Origin: Acidimicrobiaceae bacterium
GTDB taxonomy: Bacteria; Actinomycetota; Acidimicrobiia; Acidimicrobiales; Aldehydirespiratoraceae
DNA: 10,950 nt
Assembly (NCBI GenBank): GCA_009840695.1
Contig: VXNG01000129.1
Span: 1 to 10,950 of the forward strand
Direction of reading: 5' to 3'
Below, piece by piece: positions 9,504 to 10,950 of the stretch. Each line of letters starts with the position of its first letter. The first letter of the stretch is position 1. Under the pieces are notes generated by a model that did not search any database, was not told the origin of the DNA, and worked only from the letters and a program-made list of their open reading frames with translations. A program made the translations under genes and the position numbers.

Positions 9504-9897
9504 GTCCTGCGCCGATCACCGCGATCACGTCGACCTCCATCTTGAGGCTGGGCAGACCCAGCGCCGCAGCCTGACAGGCGGTCACCGCCGGGAACGGCCG
9601 GCCCGCGAACACCTCCCGCCGGACCTCGATCTCCTCGGCGATCTCCCGCACGTCCTGCATGAAGTAGGTGACCTTGACCACGTCGGCGATGGAGCTGCCC
9701 GATGCGGCCAGCACTCGGGCGATGTTGTCCCACACCTGTCGGGCCTGCTCACCGACGGTGGTTCCGACCACTTCGCCGGCCTCGTCCAGAGCCACCTGGC
9801 CGGCCAGGTAGAGCGTGTCACCGGCCCGCACCGCGTAGGAGTAGGGCTCCGGCGGCGGGCACAGCCCGGGCACGTCCACCACGGAGTCCAGCGGCAT
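9496..9897 (-). CDS. RidA/YjgF/UK114-family protein lacking the canonical arginine
   Basis: Small cytoplasmic protein of 133 residues with the chorismate-mutase-like fold of the Rid family, whose members usually form trimers. Matching segments are YSYAVRAGDTLYLAGQVALD (19-38), the VVKVTYFMQDV region (73-83) and FPAVTACQAAALGLPSLKMEVDVIAV near the C-terminus. In true RidA the FPARS motif supplies the arginine that binds the substrate carboxylate (R105 in E. coli and Salmonella numbering). Here the position is valine (FPAVT), so 2-aminoacrylate deaminase activity should not be assumed. It is the first gene of the long minus-strand cluster and overlaps the next gene by eight bases. No Shine-Dalgarno precedes the ATG, but a TATATT lies 8 nt upstream, suggesting a leaderless transcript. 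Rid proteins occur in catabolic operons beside amidases and alpha/beta hydrolases (for example RutC with RutD). Confidence 0.9.
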   Translation of the reverse strand: MPLDSVVDVPGLCPPPEPYSYAVRAGDTLYLAGQVALDEAGEVVGTTVGEQARQVWDNIARVLAASGSSIADVVKVTYFMQDVREIAEEIEVRREVFAGRPFPAVTACQAAALGLPSLKMEVDVIAVIGAGRD

Positions 9898-9905
9898 CGG
9901 CGGTC

Positions 9906-9911
9906 AATATA
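9906..9911 (-). promoter_or_regulatory. Predicted -10 element (TATATT) of the RidA-family operon, leaderless
   Basis: On the minus strand TATATT matches TATAAT at 5 of 6 positions and ends 8 nt before the ATG at 9897. Transcription would therefore begin at or within two bases of the A of the start codon. This agrees with the lack of a Shine-Dalgarno. A weak -35 (TTCGCG, 9930-9935) lies 18 nt upstream and touches the left arm of repeat unit A, so a factor binding the repeat could affect this promoter. Confidence 0.55.
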
Positions 9912-9915
9912 GGCT
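9910..9915 (+). promoter_or_regulatory. Possible -10 element (TAGGCT) for the plus-strand hydrolase
   Basis: TAGGCT fits TAnnnT and overlaps the opposing TATATT of the RidA-family promoter. It is the only candidate in the divergent region, because positions 9912-10078 contain no TA dinucleotide at all. If used, the transcript would begin near 9921 and carry about 155 nt of leader containing both repeat units. No convincing -35 is visible. Confidence 0.3.
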
Positions 9916-9927
9916 GCCGTCGGTTCC

Positions 9928-9982
9928 ACCGCGAATTGGCAGCCAGGAACGCCCGATTGGGAGTCCACCGCTGCCAATTCCC
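9928..9982. repeat. Inverted-repeat element, unit A of a tandem pair
   Basis: The core 9933-9980 has perfect 11-bp arms, GAATTGGCAGC and GCTGCCAATTC, around a 26-nt loop. Within the loop CCCGATTGGG (9952-9961) is a near-palindrome. The 55-bp unit matches unit B (10000-10054) at 53 of 55 positions, with a 72-bp period. The left end lies beside the presumed -35 of the RidA-family promoter. Confidence 0.92.
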
Positions 9983-9999
9983 CAATCAACCCAAACCCG

Positions 10000-10054
10000 A
10001 CCGCGAACTGGCAGCCAGGAACGCCCAATTGGGAGTCCACCGCTGCCAATTCCC
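10000..10054. repeat. Inverted-repeat element, unit B of a tandem pair
   Basis: The core 10005-10052 has arms GAACTGGCAGC and GCTGCCAATTC (one mismatch, a G-U wobble in minus-strand RNA) around a 26-nt loop. The loop centre is a perfect palindrome, CCCAATTGGG (10024-10033). Its left arm is identical to copy C at 365-375. The unit ends 11 bp before the AGGAGG of the downstream hydrolase gene. The right arm of unit A can pair with the left arm of unit B instead of with its own partner, so two mutually exclusive folds are possible. Confidence 0.92.
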
Positions 10055-10077
10055 GAGAGCGACGCAGGAGGCCACCA

Positions 10078-10899
10078 ATGCCCAAGGTCAACGTCAACGG
10101 GACCGAACTCTGGTACCAGTTCACCGGCGAGGGCGCCACCGTCGTCCAGATCGGCGGAGCCGTCAGCGCGCATGAGGGATACGCCACCATCACCCCCGGC
10201 CTGTCGCAGCACTACCGCGTGCTCGACTACGACCACCGCGGCTACGGAAGCAGCGACCGCCCCGCCCAGCGCTACACCCTCGACACCTGGAGCGACGACC
10301 TGGCCGGGCTGATGGACGCGCTGGACCTGCAACGAGCCCACATCCACGGCGGGTCGATGGGCAGCTTTATCGCCGTCAACTTCGCGGCCCGCTATCCCGA
10401 CAGGGTCGACAAGCTGCTCCTCGGGGCGGGGGCCGTGGGCCGGTGCGACCGCATGGGGGTGCTCCAGTTCCGGGTCTGGCAGAGCCTGGCCCGGGCCTAC
10501 GGCGTGGCGTCGCGGGAACTGGCCGAGCAGCTGCTCATCGACGCCTTCTCACGCACCTTTCTCGACAGCCCCGACGGCGGCGACGAGGCCGTTGACCTGA
10601 TGCAGGAGATCACCGCCCGCAACGTGGGCACCGATGTCTTCGTCGACGCCTGCCAGGCGATGATCGACACCGACGTCACCGGCCAGCTCCACCGGGTGGC
10701 GGCACCGACGCTGGTTATGGTGGGATCGGAGGACGTGCTCACACCGCTGGATGCCGGGCCGGGCGGAGCCGGCGCCCGGTACGTGGCCGAGAACCTTCCC
10801 GACGCCCGGCTGGTCGTCTTCGAGCGCAGCGGCCACGGGCACTACGTAGAGCAGCAGGAGGAGTCGCTGTCCGCCATCCTGGACTTTCTGGCCGAGTAG
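10078..10899 (+). CDS. Alpha/beta hydrolase (substrate unknown), plus strand
   Basis: Alpha/beta-hydrolase-fold protein of 273 residues with no signal peptide or membrane segment. It begins MPKVNVNGTELWYQFTGEG, a start common in the enol-lactonase and epoxide-hydrolase-like branch. Strand-turn DYDHRGYGSSDRP is at 50-62. The nucleophile elbow is HGGSMGS with S93. The acid is D219 in VGSEDVLTP. The base is H253 (SGHGHYVEQQEE), with H255 as an alternative. The ATG has a perfect AGGAGG (10066-10071) six bases upstream, unlike the opposing RidA-family gene. It is transcribed away from the minus-strand cluster and shares its intergenic region with the tandem repeats. It is the same fold as the hydrolase at 7012-7842 but clearly a different subgroup, so it does not look like a recent duplicate. 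Function could be an esterase, lactonase or similar. Confidence 0.9.
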   Translation: MPKVNVNGTELWYQFTGEGATVVQIGGAVSAHEGYATITPGLSQHYRVLDYDHRGYGSSDRPAQRYTLDTWSDDLAGLMDALDLQRAHIHGGSMGSFIAVNFAARYPDRVDKLLLGAGAVGRCDRMGVLQFRVWQSLARAYGVASRELAEQLLIDAFSRTFLDSPDGGDEAVDLMQEITARNVGTDVFVDACQAMIDTDVTGQLHRVAAPTLVMVGSEDVLTPLDAGPGGAGARYVAENLPDARLVVFERSGHGHYVEQQEESLSAILDFLAE

Positions 10900-10918
10900 A
10901 AGAGACTGGCGGCGCGGC

Positions 10919-10924
10919 TAGCCT
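10919..10924 (+). promoter_or_regulatory. Possible -10 element (TAGCCT) before a leaderless start
   Basis: TAGCCT fits TAnnnT and ends 8 nt before ATG 10933, the same geometry as the TATATT-ATG of the RidA-family gene. No Shine-Dalgarno precedes that ATG. The short distance from the hydrolase stop (10897-10899) would make this a promoter for the next gene. Confidence 0.3.
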
Positions 10925-10932
10925 CGCCCGCG

Positions 10933-10950
10933 ATGGTCGGTTCCGGTGGA
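10933..10950 (+). CDS. Possible start of a further gene, cut by the window edge
   Basis: ATG 10933 opens a frame of six codons (MVGSGG) to the window end. It is proposed only because of the promoter-like TAGCCT eight bases upstream and the position just after a completed gene. The fragment is too short to identify anything, and the ATG may be chance. Confidence 0.2.

Noticed and set aside
7894..9912. A very long open frame (672 codons) on the plus strand opposite the amidase, small protein and RidA-family genes
   Set aside because: It is antisense to three well-supported genes. Its translation is low-complexity Gly/Arg/His/Gln-rich, with no recognisable motif. Long antisense frames are expected in GC-rich coding DNA.
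9928..10054. The tandem repeat as a small CRISPR array
   Set aside because: Only two units exist, each is a 55-bp block with a 17-bp spacer, the unit is a long-armed inverted repeat, a third copy sits alone far away, and no cas gene is present.
10078..10899. The two alpha/beta hydrolases as a recent duplication
   Set aside because: They share only fold-level motifs. The nucleophile elbows (GLSLGS against GGSMGS), acid and histidine regions and cap regions differ throughout.

Overview
The window is a gene-dense, very GC-rich stretch (G/C-biased codons, frequent GTG and TTG starts, short or negative gene spacing). Together with a tlyA-nadK-recN-pyrG-NUDIX-xerD order like the Mycobacterium tuberculosis block Rv1694 to Rv1701 (recalled, not searched), this points to an Actinomycetota chromosome. 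A deep-branching or uncultured lineage is possible, but the rank cannot be set from the sequence alone.

Layout. Positions 1-361 (+) hold the 3' end of trpS, which converges on a long minus-strand cluster. A 66-bp gap between trpS and xerD holds one copy of a 48-bp inverted-repeat element. The minus-strand cluster runs from 9897 down to 428, in transcription order: a RidA-family protein, an unrecognised 77-residue protein, an amidase-signature hydrolase, an alpha/beta hydrolase, tlyA, nadK, recN, pyrG, a NUDIX ADP-ribose pyrophosphatase and xerD. Several junctions are GTGA stop/start overlaps, so translational coupling is likely. The largest gaps are 64 bp (nadK-recN) and 69 bp (recN-pyrG).

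From 9898 to 10077 a divergent intergenic region carries two near-identical tandem copies of the same 48-bp element (72-bp period). Beyond it, on the plus strand, lies a second alpha/beta hydrolase (10078-10899) with a strong Shine-Dalgarno. The last 50 bases contain what may be a leaderless start of another gene.

How the genes fit together. The lower part is housekeeping: rRNA methylation (TlyA), NADP supply (NadK), break repair (RecN), CTP synthesis (PyrG), nucleotide-sugar clean-up (NUDIX) and chromosome dimer resolution (XerD). The upper part looks like a small catabolic or amide-processing module (Rid protein, small partner, amidase, alpha/beta hydrolase) placed directly upstream of tlyA. 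Its substrate cannot be read from the sequence. The least ordinary signals are the dispersed 48-bp stem-loop family, the duplicated ribosome-binding region between nadK and recN, the small protein coupled to the amidase, and a Rid protein that lacks the arginine needed for canonical imine deaminase activity.
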